A DNA stretch of 44,866 nt from Candidatus Thalassarchaeaceae archaeon (GTDB taxonomy: Archaea > Thermoplasmatota > Poseidoniia > Poseidoniales > Thalassarchaeaceae): the NCBI GenBank assembly GCA_029940695.1, contig JAPYUP010000011.1, positions 1 through 44,866 of the forward strand, read 5' to 3'. The first letter of the stretch is position 1, and each line of letters begins with the position of its first letter. The position numbers were made by a program, and so were the translations under genes. Shown in pieces: positions 1 to 8,574 of the stretch. The notes beneath the pieces were generated by a model that searched no databases, was not told where the DNA came from, and saw only the letters and a program-made list of their open reading frames with translations.

Positions 1-120
1 GAGGTCGAACCCGGTCACTTCGCAGCCTGTCACCACACCAACCGGACGGTGAACGTTGCAGATGTTCAGGCCTCATTCGACGTTTTCGCAGCCGAGTACG
101 AATTGGAAGGAGTTGCCTGA
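1..120 (+). CDS. OppD/DppD-like peptide ABC transporter ATPase, C-terminal end only
   Basis: The frame is open from base 1 and ends in TGA at 118-120, giving 39 residues of a protein truncated by the window edge. The piece [14 protein letters not shown] matches the end of the oligopeptide/dipeptide ABC ATPase C-terminal extension (the oligo_HPY region), where a final Gly-His-x-x-Ala-Cys-His is usual. The ATPase that follows one base later has the equivalent EGHEVACHF. Peptide transporters normally encode two such ATPases side by side (D then F), so this is most likely the D subunit. Only the tail is visible, so the substrate cannot be judged. Confidence 0.7.
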   Translation, partial: EVEPGHFAACHHTNRTVNVADVQASFDVFAAEYELEGVA

Positions 121-121
121 G

Positions 122-1186
122 ATGCCGGATGACAGCAAGTTCGACGAGGTCCTCATAGAGGTCGAGGGGATGAGGAAGTGGTTCCCAATCAAGAGCGGCA
201 TGCTCACTACAGTGAAGAGCCACGTCCGCGCCGTTGACGGGGTCGACCTGCAGGTAAAGCGAGGCGAGACCCTCGGGATCGTCGGCGAGTCGGGTTGCGG
301 CAAGACCACACTGGGACGAGTCATACTGGGACTCACCCATATGACCGAGGGGTCGGTCCACTACGACGGCAAGGACATCCGGATGATGACAAACAAGGAC
401 CTCAGGAGACGACTCCAGATTGTGTTCCAGGACCCCGGAGGTTCGATGAACCCGAGGATGTCGGTGCGATCCATAGTCGGGGAGCCACTCCAGGTGAATG
501 GAATGGCCGAGGGTGCCGAGTTGACTCAGAGGGTAGCTGATTTGCTTGATTCCGTGGGCCTCAAGCGCGAGCACATGAACAGATTCCCCCACGAGTTCTC
601 CGGTGGACAGAAGCAGAGGATCGCCCTAGCGAGGGCACTCTCTCTGGACCCTGAGTTCATTCTCCTCGACGAGCCAACCAGCGCATTGGACGTGTCCGTT
701 CAGGCCCAGGTCCTGAATCTGCTCGAGGAGATCCAGGAGAAGCACGGTCTCACTTTCGTCTTCATCACTCACGCACTCAACGTCGTCAACCACATTTGCG
801 ACAGAGTCGCAGTGATGTACCTCGGAAAGATCGTCGAGATTGCCAATACAAACGACCTGTTTAGTGAGCCAGCCCACCCATACACGCATGCTCTGATGTC
901 GGCTATCCCAGAACCCTCTCTAGAAAAGGCCACTAGGAGGAGAATAGTTCTGAGTGGTGACGTACCCAGTCCCGCAGACCCCCCTCCGGGATGCAGATTC
1001 CACACTCGTTGCCCGATTGCTGAGGGGGGGCTCTGCGATGTCGAGGAGCCGAAACTGGAGTCCATCGTTGAAGGTCATGAGGTGGCGTGCCACTTTCCAC
1101 TGGGCCCCGGGATGAAACTCCCGATCCTCGACGATGACCAGATTCCTCCGGAGGATGACGACAAGCCGAATACGGCCATACTCTGA
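122..1186 (+). CDS. Oligopeptide/dipeptide ABC transporter ATP-binding protein (OppF/DppF type)
   Basis: This 354-residue cytoplasmic ATPase would power uptake of peptides through a binding-protein-dependent permease encoded to the left of the window. The sequence shows Walker A GESGCGKT at residues 55-62, a Q-loop at Gln103, the ABC signature SGGQK at 160-164, Walker B LLDEP at 181-185 and the H-loop His217. The C-terminal oligo_HPY extension has the cysteine pattern CRFHTRCP, then Cys, then ACHF. I chose ATG 122 because the strong ribosome site GGAAGGAG (about 107-114) precedes it and the upstream gene stops at 120. An earlier in-frame ATG at 56 lies inside the upstream gene. Nickel or other substrates used by relatives cannot be excluded, but peptides are the commonest assignment. 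Confidence 0.93.
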   Translation: MPDDSKFDEVLIEVEGMRKWFPIKSGMLTTVKSHVRAVDGVDLQVKRGETLGIVGESGCGKTTLGRVILGLTHMTEGSVHYDGKDIRMMTNKDLRRRLQIVFQDPGGSMNPRMSVRSIVGEPLQVNGMAEGAELTQRVADLLDSVGLKREHMNRFPHEFSGGQKQRIALARALSLDPEFILLDEPTSALDVSVQAQVLNLLEEIQEKHGLTFVFITHALNVVNHICDRVAVMYLGKIVEIANTNDLFSEPAHPYTHALMSAIPEPSLEKATRRRIVLSGDVPSPADPPPGCRFHTRCPIAEGGLCDVEEPKLESIVEGHEVACHFPLGPGMKLPILDDDQIPPEDDDKPNTAIL

Positions 1187-1195
1187 GGGACAAGA

Positions 1196-1561
1196 ATGGC
1201 TGAGAACGAAGCCGACCTAGGCGGAACTGAGACCACCCCTCCGATGTTTGACAAGAAGGAGGAGGCAGAGGCTGCCTTCTGGAGGCTGAAAAGGGCCTCT
1301 GACGAGTGGAGGGAGGAGCGCGTCAAGCGAGTTCTGGCCCAGGAGGACGAGGGCATTCTGACCACGCTCAGCAGAGTGGTCTACATTTCGTCGTGCATAT
1401 TGTTCGATGGTGTGGTGCTGGCGCAAGTCCCAGTCAGTATGGGCAGGACCCTAGCCGCCTGGTCCCTGTTTGTGATCCTTCTAGTAGGCACCATCAAGCT
1501 ACAGCGCGACCTCTACGAGAAGTGGTTCGGTGTTGACATTAGCCAGATTGACTTTGATTAG
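1196..1561 (+). CDS. Small two-helix membrane protein of unknown function
   Basis: The protein has 121 residues and I do not recognise the family. The N-terminal 60 residues are charged and probably helical (many Glu, Lys and Arg). Two hydrophobic segments follow, about 62-82 and 86-102, and then a short charged tail ending in IDFD. It begins nine bases after the peptide ABC ATPase with a GAGGGA ribosome-site match just upstream of ATG 1196, so it is likely cotranscribed with the transporter. Its last 23 bases overlap the 3' end of the convergent MFS gene. A role as a transporter accessory is only suggested by position. Confidence 0.65.
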   Translation: MAENEADLGGTETTPPMFDKKEEAEAAFWRLKRASDEWREERVKRVLAQEDEGILTTLSRVVYISSCILFDGVVLAQVPVSMGRTLAAWSLFVILLVGTIKLQRDLYEKWFGVDISQIDFD

Positions 1562-2783
1562 GTGTTATTGGGAATAGATCAGTCTTGACTCTCTCGAAGC
1601 GCCTGAATGAGGGAACGATCAGTCCGGCCATAGTCGTCAATACCATGAGAGAAACCGCAATAGAGTAAGTAGTCAGAATATTAGTTTCTGCAATCATCCA
1701 GCCTCCAATCAAAGGGGAGAGTGGGATGAAGATTAGTGAACCAATCGCATCGAGGGAATTCACCCTCCCCCTGAGGTGCTGGTCGACGCTGTCGGACATC
1801 GTGGTGCGCCAGATGACGCCAAGATTCCCACCTAGAAACCCCTCGATGAGCACGAACACCAGGATTAGCCAGAATGGAATGGGCATGGCCCACATCAGCA
1901 TGCTCCAGGCGATGCCTCCGATGAAGACATAGAACACCGTCCCCCTGATTTCCTTGGGAATCGGGCGAATGCCAGCCACCACCGAGCCAATCATGGCACC
2001 CGCAGCTCCCACGGCGCCAAACACGCCGAACTCGCTGGCACCCAGACCCTTGCTCTCGATGATGAACGGAATGCCAATTTCGATGGCTGAGTCCCCGATG
2101 TGCCAGACCATGAACATCAGGATGCCAGCGAAGAGCCACGGCTGTGTCTTGACGAAGGCCCACGCCTCCGAAACCTCCTCGCGCAGGTTTCCAGCCTCCC
2201 CCTCACGGGCCACCGGAATCTCCGAGATAGTCCACAGAACGGCTCCGCTGAAGATGAAGGTGAGCACATCGATCAGCAGGCATACCTCGATACCCCACTG
2301 ACCAACCGTAATGCCCCCTATCAGCGGACCGAGCATCCATGCAAAGGTCATACAGACTCCTCTCAGGGCATTGGCCTGCGGCAGGAGGTCCTCCTCGACG
2401 AGATCGGGCACCAGAGCGCCTATGGCGGGAATTGAGAAGGCGCCTGCGCCGCCTGTCAGAAAGATCACGACGAGGAGAATCCTGATTTCGTCAAAGCCTG
2501 CCATCAGCACCAAGATTGCTAGTGTCACGAGCACGGCCTGAGAGATATCTGCAACCAGAGCCACTGTCCTTCTCGGCATCCTATCGACCACCATGCCACC
2601 GTACAGCAGCAACGGGAGGTGACCCAGGAAGTAGGCGGTGAAGATCAGCCCGTACGCCTTTGGACCTCCAATCTGGGCGACCGTCCAACCAATTCCGATT
2701 ATGAAGATGGAACCACCCAGCATGTTGACCGTGCTGCCGATGAGCAAACGGCGGAACTCGATGATGTCCCAGGCCTCTTTCAT
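1539..2783 (-). CDS. MFS transporter (MFS_3 / EntS-like type)
   Basis: This is a 414-residue integral membrane protein with about 12 hydrophobic segments. The MFS loop signature is visible between helices 2 and 3 as GGMVVDRMPRRTVAL, and a glycine-rich helix 4-5 region follows. The pattern resembles the MFS_3 family, whose members include EntS-like exporters, so efflux of a small molecule is likely, but the substrate cannot be inferred. Two starts are possible: GTG at 2789 and ATG at 2783 (MKEAWDIIEF). I prefer the ATG because no good ribosome site favours the GTG. The gene is divergent from the glutamate synthase operon and convergent with the small membrane protein, overlapping it by 23 bases. 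Confidence 0.85.
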   Translation of the reverse strand: MKEAWDIIEFRRLLIGSTVNMLGGSIFIIGIGWTVAQIGGPKAYGLIFTAYFLGHLPLLLYGGMVVDRMPRRTVALVADISQAVLVTLAILVLMAGFDEIRILLVVIFLTGGAGAFSIPAIGALVPDLVEEDLLPQANALRGVCMTFAWMLGPLIGGITVGQWGIEVCLLIDVLTFIFSGAVLWTISEIPVAREGEAGNLREEVSEAWAFVKTQPWLFAGILMFMVWHIGDSAIEIGIPFIIESKGLGASEFGVFGAVGAAGAMIGSVVAGIRPIPKEIRGTVFYVFIGGIAWSMLMWAMPIPFWLILVFVLIEGFLGGNLGVIWRTTMSDSVDQHLRGRVNSLDAIGSLIFIPLSPLIGGWMIAETNILTTYSIAVSLMVLTTMAGLIVPSFRRFERVKTDLFPITPNQSQSG

Positions 2784-2789
2784 CCCCAC

Positions 2790-3058
2790 GCCCCGGCCCC
2801 ATGCAATCCGTTATTCAAGGTGCTCGTCGAGGGGACGTCCACGAATGCCGGAGAGGTGAATTGTACGATTGAGCGATAAGGAGAAAATTACAATAAATGA
2901 AATGCTCATTCAGATAATAATTATCGTATTAATTGAATAATTGTCCAGTTTAACTCAATTGAAATGAAACTTCTAACAATTTTTCTTGATAATGATGCTC
3001 ATTCGACCAAATTATTATATCGCTGTTTCATACGCTTACCCGTATTAGAGGGAGCAGA
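2790..3058. promoter_or_regulatory. AT-rich divergent promoter region upstream of the glutamate synthase operon
   Basis: From about 2880 to 3030 the sequence is far richer in A+T than its surroundings. A TATA-like element ATTATTATAT lies at 3011-3020, about 40 bases before the GTG start at 3059, and a ribosome site GAGGGAG lies at 3048-3054. The ten-base word ATGCTCATTC occurs twice in the same direction, at 2902-2911 and 2995-3004, the second copy just upstream of the TATA element. The spacing of 93 bases and the position suggest a regulator or BRE-proximal site. No gene was found in this stretch. A clear TATA element for the minus-strand MFS gene was not evident. Confidence 0.6.
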
Positions 3059-4564
3059 GTGCTAGATACGATAACCAGCGTGGAGCGTGAAAGCAGAACA
3101 AACCTGCTCACGCTCGAGGAGTTTGGAGCGGAATCGGCTAGGATTGGTAGAGAGATCGCCGACGGCTACGATCGTTACCACATCGATGTCAACGAGGTCG
3201 ATGATATCGATCCACTACCTCACAGGTTCCTCGTCAAGGTCGGCAAGATCGGACTTGCAAAGTTCATCGCCAAGGAGGTGCTGATGTATTTCCCCCATTT
3301 CGATGTTATATTCTCTCGACCCTGCACCTACGGAGTGTTCTCTGGACCGGTAGGAGGCTTCGCCCCGCGTCCGAAGCTTTGCGTGGGCTGCCTGCGTTGC
3401 ACCGTCCAGCACCCCGACTTTGTCAAGGTGCTGCCTAACCCGAAAATGCTTGCATTGGGTGACTCATACACAACGCACGGTCACATTGCTGCTATAGACG
3501 AGGAGGCCAAGAGGGGCATGGTCCCAGTCCGCGGCCAAGGATATAGGGGGCGCTTCGGCGGCCCTGGATTCGACGGCATGCTCACTGACATGTCCGAGAT
3601 TGTGCGCCCCAGCAGGGACGGCATCCACGGACGCGAACTGATTGGAACCTCTGTTGATATCGGCAGCAAGCCGATGCACCTGTCGTTCGATGAGAACGGG
3701 AGCCTGTTGGATTCAGTTCCAGACATGTTCACAATCCAGATTCCGTTAGTCTTCGACCTACCACCCGGCGACCTCGGCTCTGACGCACTAGCCAAGGTGA
3801 TCGATTCTACCAGCAATCTTGTGGATACCTTGGCCTGCCTCGATGCGAACACCGCCTCCCGCTTGGAGATGGACGCCCCAAATATTGTCCCCGTGCTGGC
3901 TGTTGAGGATGCTGCGAGAGCAAGCGAGTTCCATGCTGCCCGCTTGGTTGAACTAGAGGGCTGGGATGCGCATGCTTTCGAGGCAGCAATCAATGCAACC
4001 GATGCGATGGTTGGCGTTCGAATCCACTTCGACGAGGGTTGGCAGGGAATGTTGACCAATGCTGTGGACTCTGGTGCCAAGGTCATACATCTGCTGGCCG
4101 ATCTCCATGGCAGGGATCAGGATGGCACATTCGTCTCAGACCTATTCAAGGAGGCGCACATGCTGCTAATTGAGCAAGGAAGGCGTGATACAGTCACCCT
4201 GCTCGGCGGCGGCGGAATCGTCGGAGCCGATCACGTTCCCAAGGCGATTATCTCAGGCATGGACGCTGTCACTCTTGACCTGCCTGTTCTCTTCGCAATC
4301 CAGGGTCGGTCTCGCGGCTCCCTCAAGCATCGCGACAAGGTCCGGGGAAAGCTGCCGAAGAAGCTCGACCACGATTGGGCGGTACAACGCCTCACCAACC
4401 TGTGCGGATCGTGGAGGGATCAGTTGCTGGAGATTCTCGGGGCGATGGGCATCCGCGAGGTCCGCAGACTGAGGGGTGAGTTCGGTCGCTCTATGGTGGT
4501 CAAGCACCTAGAGGACGAGGCCTTCGGCGAAATACTCGGATACCACGGAGGTGAATACGCGTGA
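3059..4564 (+). CDS. Degenerate glutamate-synthase FMN-barrel paralogue, first gene of the glt operon
   Basis: The protein has 501 residues. The middle and C-terminal parts follow the glutamate synthase barrel: a TSVDIGSKP segment near residue 200, a TLLGGGGIVGADHVPKAI strand-loop near 380, and a closing helical part with LEILGAMGIREVRRLRGE, which parallels DILRKLGLSSVQELRGR in the next gene. The FMN-site motif GGGMSYGS and the C-terminal cysteine cluster of the true enzyme are absent here. Instead, a CxxCxxC motif (Cys108, 111, 114) sits in the N-terminal half where archaeal GltB proteins often carry ferredoxin-like sites. It starts with GTG behind GAGGGAG and overlaps the next gene by four bases. 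It may be a structural or electron-transfer partner of the active barrel. Catalysis by it alone seems unlikely. Confidence 0.75.
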   Translation: MLDTITSVERESRTNLLTLEEFGAESARIGREIADGYDRYHIDVNEVDDIDPLPHRFLVKVGKIGLAKFIAKEVLMYFPHFDVIFSRPCTYGVFSGPVGGFAPRPKLCVGCLRCTVQHPDFVKVLPNPKMLALGDSYTTHGHIAAIDEEAKRGMVPVRGQGYRGRFGGPGFDGMLTDMSEIVRPSRDGIHGRELIGTSVDIGSKPMHLSFDENGSLLDSVPDMFTIQIPLVFDLPPGDLGSDALAKVIDSTSNLVDTLACLDANTASRLEMDAPNIVPVLAVEDAARASEFHAARLVELEGWDAHAFEAAINATDAMVGVRIHFDEGWQGMLTNAVDSGAKVIHLLADLHGRDQDGTFVSDLFKEAHMLLIEQGRRDTVTLLGGGGIVGADHVPKAIISGMDAVTLDLPVLFAIQGRSRGSLKHRDKVRGKLPKKLDHDWAVQRLTNLCGSWRDQLLEILGAMGIREVRRLRGEFGRSMVVKHLEDEAFGEILGYHGGEYA

Positions 4565-5880
4565 CAATAATTAGGCCTACCCAGACTCTGATTAACAAGA
4601 CGACCCACCTGATGAGGGATGGATTGAACGCGCACGCCTTTGGCGAGTATGGCGTGCCCGAGGCTTTGGGCGATGCGCGCTGGACAGATGAGTTGATTCT
4701 CTCTACATGGTACATGGCAGAGACCGGGGAGGTCCCAGACAATCTGAACTTCAAGACCGGTAAGAGCGATGGCGGCTTCGACAGACTGGAGTTCAACTAT
4801 CTCGAGGAGTCTGAATGGATAGGTCACTCCGAAGAGATTGATACGAGCCTGACCCTTAACCGCAGGAACGACTCCAAGAACAAAATCGAGATTGATATTC
4901 CTTGGTACGGCGGAGGCATGTCATACGGCTCGGTCTCTGTAAACGTGATGATGTCCAGGGCACTCAACGCCAAGCGCTGGAACACATTCATGTCAACCGG
5001 AGAGGGAGGCTACCCCAATGAACTCCTCCAGATTAAGGACCATGTGATTACTCAGATTGCGACAGGATACTTTGGAGTAGAAGAGCGGACAATCAAGGCC
5101 TCCCCTATTGTGGAATTCAAGTATGCACAGGGGGCCAAGCCTGGACTAGGCGGCCACCTCCTAGCCGCAAAGGCCGGTGAGGAGGTTGCCAAGATGAGGG
5201 GTTCAGTCCCCTTCGTCAGTCTGTTCAGCCCGTTCCCATTCCACTCGACCTATTCCGTCGAGGATCACTCGAAGCACCTAGACTGGATCGAGACAGTGAA
5301 CCCACAGGCCATTCTCGCAGTTAAGGTCAGCACCCCTCACGACGTCGACATGGTTGCAGTCGGCTCTTTCTATGCGGGTGCCCACATCATCCACCTCGAC
5401 GGCAGTTATGGGGGGACTGGAGCGGCTCCAGAGATAGCCAAGAAGAACATCGCCATGCCCATCGAACTAGCGATTCCGAAGGTGCACAAGTTCCTCCAGA
5501 AGGAAGGAGTCAGGGACAAGGTCACTCTAATTGCGAGCGGTGGCGTTCGCACCGCGGACGACATCGCCAAGGCAATCGCTTTGGGTGCAGATGGTTGCGT
5601 TCTTGGGACCACCGACCTTGTCGGGATGGGCTGCACGCGATGCTCTAACTGCGAGGGCGGACCTTCTAGGAGGGGTTGCCCGTGGGGCCTGACCACTACC
5701 GACGTGGAACTGCAGGAGTTGGTAGACCAGGACTGGGGCTCGAAGCGACTCAACAACCTGTATTCGGCAATGCAGTGGCGACTGCGCGACATACTGCGTA
5801 AGCTTGGTCTAAGCAGCGTACAGGAACTTAGGGGTAGGACTGACTTGCTCAAGTACATGTCTAAGGAGAGGGGAGAATGA
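4561..5880 (+). CDS. gltB: Glutamate synthase, FMN-binding (synthase) domain protein
   Basis: The 439-residue protein is the central domain of glutamate synthase as a separate polypeptide. This domain combines ammonia with 2-oxoglutarate and reduces the product to glutamate. Visible motifs are GGGMSYGS (about 119-126), STGEGGYPNE, the phosphate-binding region QGAKPGLGGHL, HLDGSYGGTGAAPE, and the strand ASGGVRTADDIAKAIALGAD. The iron-sulfur ligands are Cys358, Cys361, Cys364 and Cys373 in CTRCSNC and GCPWG. The GTG start at 4561 overlaps the previous stop and follows a perfect GGAGGTGA ribosome site. The glutaminase and GXGXG parts are in the next gene. No NADPH-oxidising GltD subunit is in the window, so a ferredoxin or another donor may supply electrons. 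Confidence 0.93.
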   Translation: MTIIRPTQTLINKTTHLMRDGLNAHAFGEYGVPEALGDARWTDELILSTWYMAETGEVPDNLNFKTGKSDGGFDRLEFNYLEESEWIGHSEEIDTSLTLNRRNDSKNKIEIDIPWYGGGMSYGSVSVNVMMSRALNAKRWNTFMSTGEGGYPNELLQIKDHVITQIATGYFGVEERTIKASPIVEFKYAQGAKPGLGGHLLAAKAGEEVAKMRGSVPFVSLFSPFPFHSTYSVEDHSKHLDWIETVNPQAILAVKVSTPHDVDMVAVGSFYAGAHIIHLDGSYGGTGAAPEIAKKNIAMPIELAIPKVHKFLQKEGVRDKVTLIASGGVRTADDIAKAIALGADGCVLGTTDLVGMGCTRCSNCEGGPSRRGCPWGLTTTDVELQELVDQDWGSKRLNNLYSAMQWRLRDILRKLGLSSVQELRGRTDLLKYMSKERGE

Positions 5881-8570
5881 TTGACCCTGATGCCATTTTG
5901 CGCTCTCGCCGAGAGTTGAACATGCGCTACCCCAAGTTCGAGAGGCGAGAGGACGATGCGGCTGAAGGCGGGTGTGGCGTCGTCGGCCTCGCCTCCGAGG
6001 TTCCAGTCGCTGGCCGTCACCTGTTCGACTCGCTAGAGCAGATGAGGAACAGGGGGAATGGCAAGGGAGGAGGGGTCGCTCTTGTCGGCCTTGACCCTAA
6101 ACAGTTCGGCGTCGATTCCCGGACGCTTTCAGAGTCATACCTCTATGCCATCGCATACCTCAACTCGAGTTACCGTGAATCTGTCGAGGAGTCGTTTATC
6201 CATTCTAACTTCCACGTGGACCATATCCATGAGATGCCCACTCTAGAAACATGGCAGAAGGACCTGACCACACTGGACACCCGGCCGCCGGAAGTGGTGT
6301 GCTACTTTGTTAGGCCTAGGGAGGGGGAGGTCGACCGCTTCATCTCTGGCAATCTTGACGGGGCCATCGACCCGAATGACAGAGAGGCAGCCAAGCAGGA
6401 GTTCGTGTTCCAGACGACTCACTCTCTGAACGTTGAGTTCTACGCGAAGGATGGTCGAACCGACGCCTTCGTGCTTAGCCACGGACGAGACATGCTCATC
6501 CTGAAGATTGTTGGCTATGCTGAAGATGTGATTCGTTACTATCGCTTGGAGGACACCACCGCTCACGTCTGGATAGGCCACCACAGGTATCCAACCAGAG
6601 GCAGGGTTACGCATCCCGGAGGTGCGCACCCGTTTGGCCAGGGAATCGACTGTGCCTTGGTCCACAATGGCGACTTCTCCAACTACGTTGCAGTCAAGGA
6701 CTACCTCGCACAAAGGGGGATGGAGCCCCTGTTCTTCACTGACACTGAGGTGGGGGCACTTGCATTCGATCTCCATCGCAGGGTCTACGGATACAAGATG
6801 GAGCACGTAATCGAGAGCCTCGCCCCGACTAGCGAACTGGACTACGTAATGCTGCCTGAGGAAAAGCAGGAGGTGTACTCCGCAATCCAGAGGACTCACG
6901 TCCACGGCAGCCCCGATGGCCCTTGGTTCTTCATAATCGCACAGTCCGAGGGACCTATTCACCGCCTGATTGGGATTACCGACACTAGTATGCTGCGCCC
7001 ACAGGTGTTCGCATACCAGCGCGGAGAGGTCGGCATCGCGTTCTGCGGTTCCGAGAAGCAAGTCATAGATGCCGTTCTCAAGAGCCTGTCAACCGAGGAC
7101 AAGAGGTTCTGGTCGCGCGCAGATGAGTACTGGAACGCCCGAGGCGGTTCCTACACTGACGGGGGCGCATTCCTGTTTGATATCAGGCCCACCGAGTCGG
7201 GAGGCAAGGAACTGGTCATAACGAACAAGTTTGGAGGGGTGGTCGATACCCATCCGAGCGGTGATTACGACCTTGTACTCGCCGACGATGACACACCACT
7301 AGACCTCTCGGAAATGTCTGCGATAGACGCATACTCGGCAGTTCTTGAGGCGCTTCCCCACATGGACTGGCCCCAAGCCCGTGCCACTCTGGAATCGATA
7401 GTGTCCGACGCCTCGGAAAACGGCCGCCTGTGGTCCTGGGAACTGCTCACGCTGCTCTTGGATAGGAGGTACGACATCGGCTATCTTCGCCGCAGCCTCT
7501 GGCTCGACTTAGTGGAGTTATTCCTAATTCAGACAGTGTCCTCGGCTACCCACTCCCCCTGTGATCACTTCGCTGGGCAACGCACCATAGGGCACCACCC
7601 ACTTCCCTCCTCGGCTTCGCAGCGTATCGTCATAGACGCTCGCCCATACCCTCCTGAGGGGACCGACTCGCTAGCGTTGGAACTGGTAGCACTCAGGGAT
7701 GCCGGCTGGAAGGGATTCGTCCTCATTAACTGCCAAGGACATCGCTTCATAGGAAATGGCTTCGGCCATGATTCCCGCGGTGTCAGAATCGATGTCTTCG
7801 GTGCGGTGGGTGACTACCTTGGTAGCGGCAACGATGGCATGGAGGTGCACATGCATGGCAATGCTCAGGACCAAGTCGCTCAGATTCACAAGAGCGGTGA
7901 GCTGGTCGTTCACGGCGATGTAGGGCAATGCTACGGCTATGGTGCTAAGGGGGGGTCGATGTTTGTTTTAGGCAATGCAGCAGGCAGGGCGATGATTAAC
8001 GCGGTCGGCAGTCCCAGACTGGTCATCAACGGGACTGCCCTCGATTATCTTGCGGAGTCCTTCATGGCAGGAGACCCCCTGAAAGGCGGTGGCTTTGTCG
8101 TCATTAATGGGATGCGCTTCGATCAACGAGCCGAGCTTGTTCCCCTAGAGACGCCGTATCCAGGAGGCAACCTATTCTCGCTGGCCAGTGGGGGGGCCAT
8201 CTACGTCCGAGACCCGTACAGGCGCCTTTCAGAATCACAACTCAATGGTGGCACCTTCACAGAAATGACCGAGGCAGACTGGGCAGTCGTCCAGCCGATG
8301 CTGCAACGGAATGAGAAACACTTCGGCATCCCCCTGCAGAGACTGCTGACAGCTGGCGGCGAGGTCATGAGCCCATCTGCAGTCTATCGAAAGATCATCC
8401 CAGTCAAATCGAAGACCCTACACGCCGAGGCAGCATGGGCCGGCCACACGAGTGTCGGTGGCCCCAATGCAGAATTGGTGAGGGGCTCGCTAGAAAGGGA
8501 AATGGCCCGATCCGAAATCGCACGAGATCTGGAGCAGAGTCGTGTCAAAAGGGCACGCGAGAATAGATGA
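5877..8570 (+). CDS. Glutamate synthase glutaminase (GATase type 2) fused to GXGXG domain
   Basis: The protein has 897 residues. The N-terminal part is a class II glutamine amidotransferase that releases ammonia from glutamine. The nucleophile is probably Cys33 in GGCGVVG, so 32 residues would be removed as a propeptide, as in other GltB proteins. HHRYPTRGRVTHPGGAHPF and VHNGDFSN are typical of the glutamine pocket. Residues about 430-590 are a helical linker. From about 620 to 800 there is the right-handed beta-helix GXGXG domain (repeated Gly-rich turns such as GDVGQCYGYGAKGG and NAAGRAMINAVGS). In bacterial GltB these two parts flank the FMN barrel in one chain; here they are joined and the barrel is separate. 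ATG 5877 overlaps the preceding stop and follows GAGAGGGGAG. Confidence 0.92.
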   Translation: MIDPDAILRSRRELNMRYPKFERREDDAAEGGCGVVGLASEVPVAGRHLFDSLEQMRNRGNGKGGGVALVGLDPKQFGVDSRTLSESYLYAIAYLNSSYRESVEESFIHSNFHVDHIHEMPTLETWQKDLTTLDTRPPEVVCYFVRPREGEVDRFISGNLDGAIDPNDREAAKQEFVFQTTHSLNVEFYAKDGRTDAFVLSHGRDMLILKIVGYAEDVIRYYRLEDTTAHVWIGHHRYPTRGRVTHPGGAHPFGQGIDCALVHNGDFSNYVAVKDYLAQRGMEPLFFTDTEVGALAFDLHRRVYGYKMEHVIESLAPTSELDYVMLPEEKQEVYSAIQRTHVHGSPDGPWFFIIAQSEGPIHRLIGITDTSMLRPQVFAYQRGEVGIAFCGSEKQVIDAVLKSLSTEDKRFWSRADEYWNARGGSYTDGGAFLFDIRPTESGGKELVITNKFGGVVDTHPSGDYDLVLADDDTPLDLSEMSAIDAYSAVLEALPHMDWPQARATLESIVSDASENGRLWSWELLTLLLDRRYDIGYLRRSLWLDLVELFLIQTVSSATHSPCDHFAGQRTIGHHPLPSSASQRIVIDARPYPPEGTDSLALELVALRDAGWKGFVLINCQGHRFIGNGFGHDSRGVRIDVFGAVGDYLGSGNDGMEVHMHGNAQDQVAQIHKSGELVVHGDVGQCYGYGAKGGSMFVLGNAAGRAMINAVGSPRLVINGTALDYLAESFMAGDPLKGGGFVVINGMRFDQRAELVPLETPYPGGNLFSLASGGAIYVRDPYRRLSESQLNGGTFTEMTEADWAVVQPMLQRNEKHFGIPLQRLLTAGGEVMSPSAVYRKIIPVKSKTLHAEAAWAGHTSVGGPNAELVRGSLEREMARSEIARDLEQSRVKRARENR

Positions 8571-8574
8571 AGGC

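Noticed and set aside
3481-4086. A 201-residue open frame antisense to the first glutamate synthase gene
   Set aside because: Serine- and proline-rich composition typical of a shadow frame; no motif or ribosome site.
6243-7061. A 272-residue open frame on the minus strand inside the glutaminase gene
   Set aside because: It lies antisense to a well-supported gene and has no recognisable motif; long antisense frames are common in GC-rich coding DNA.
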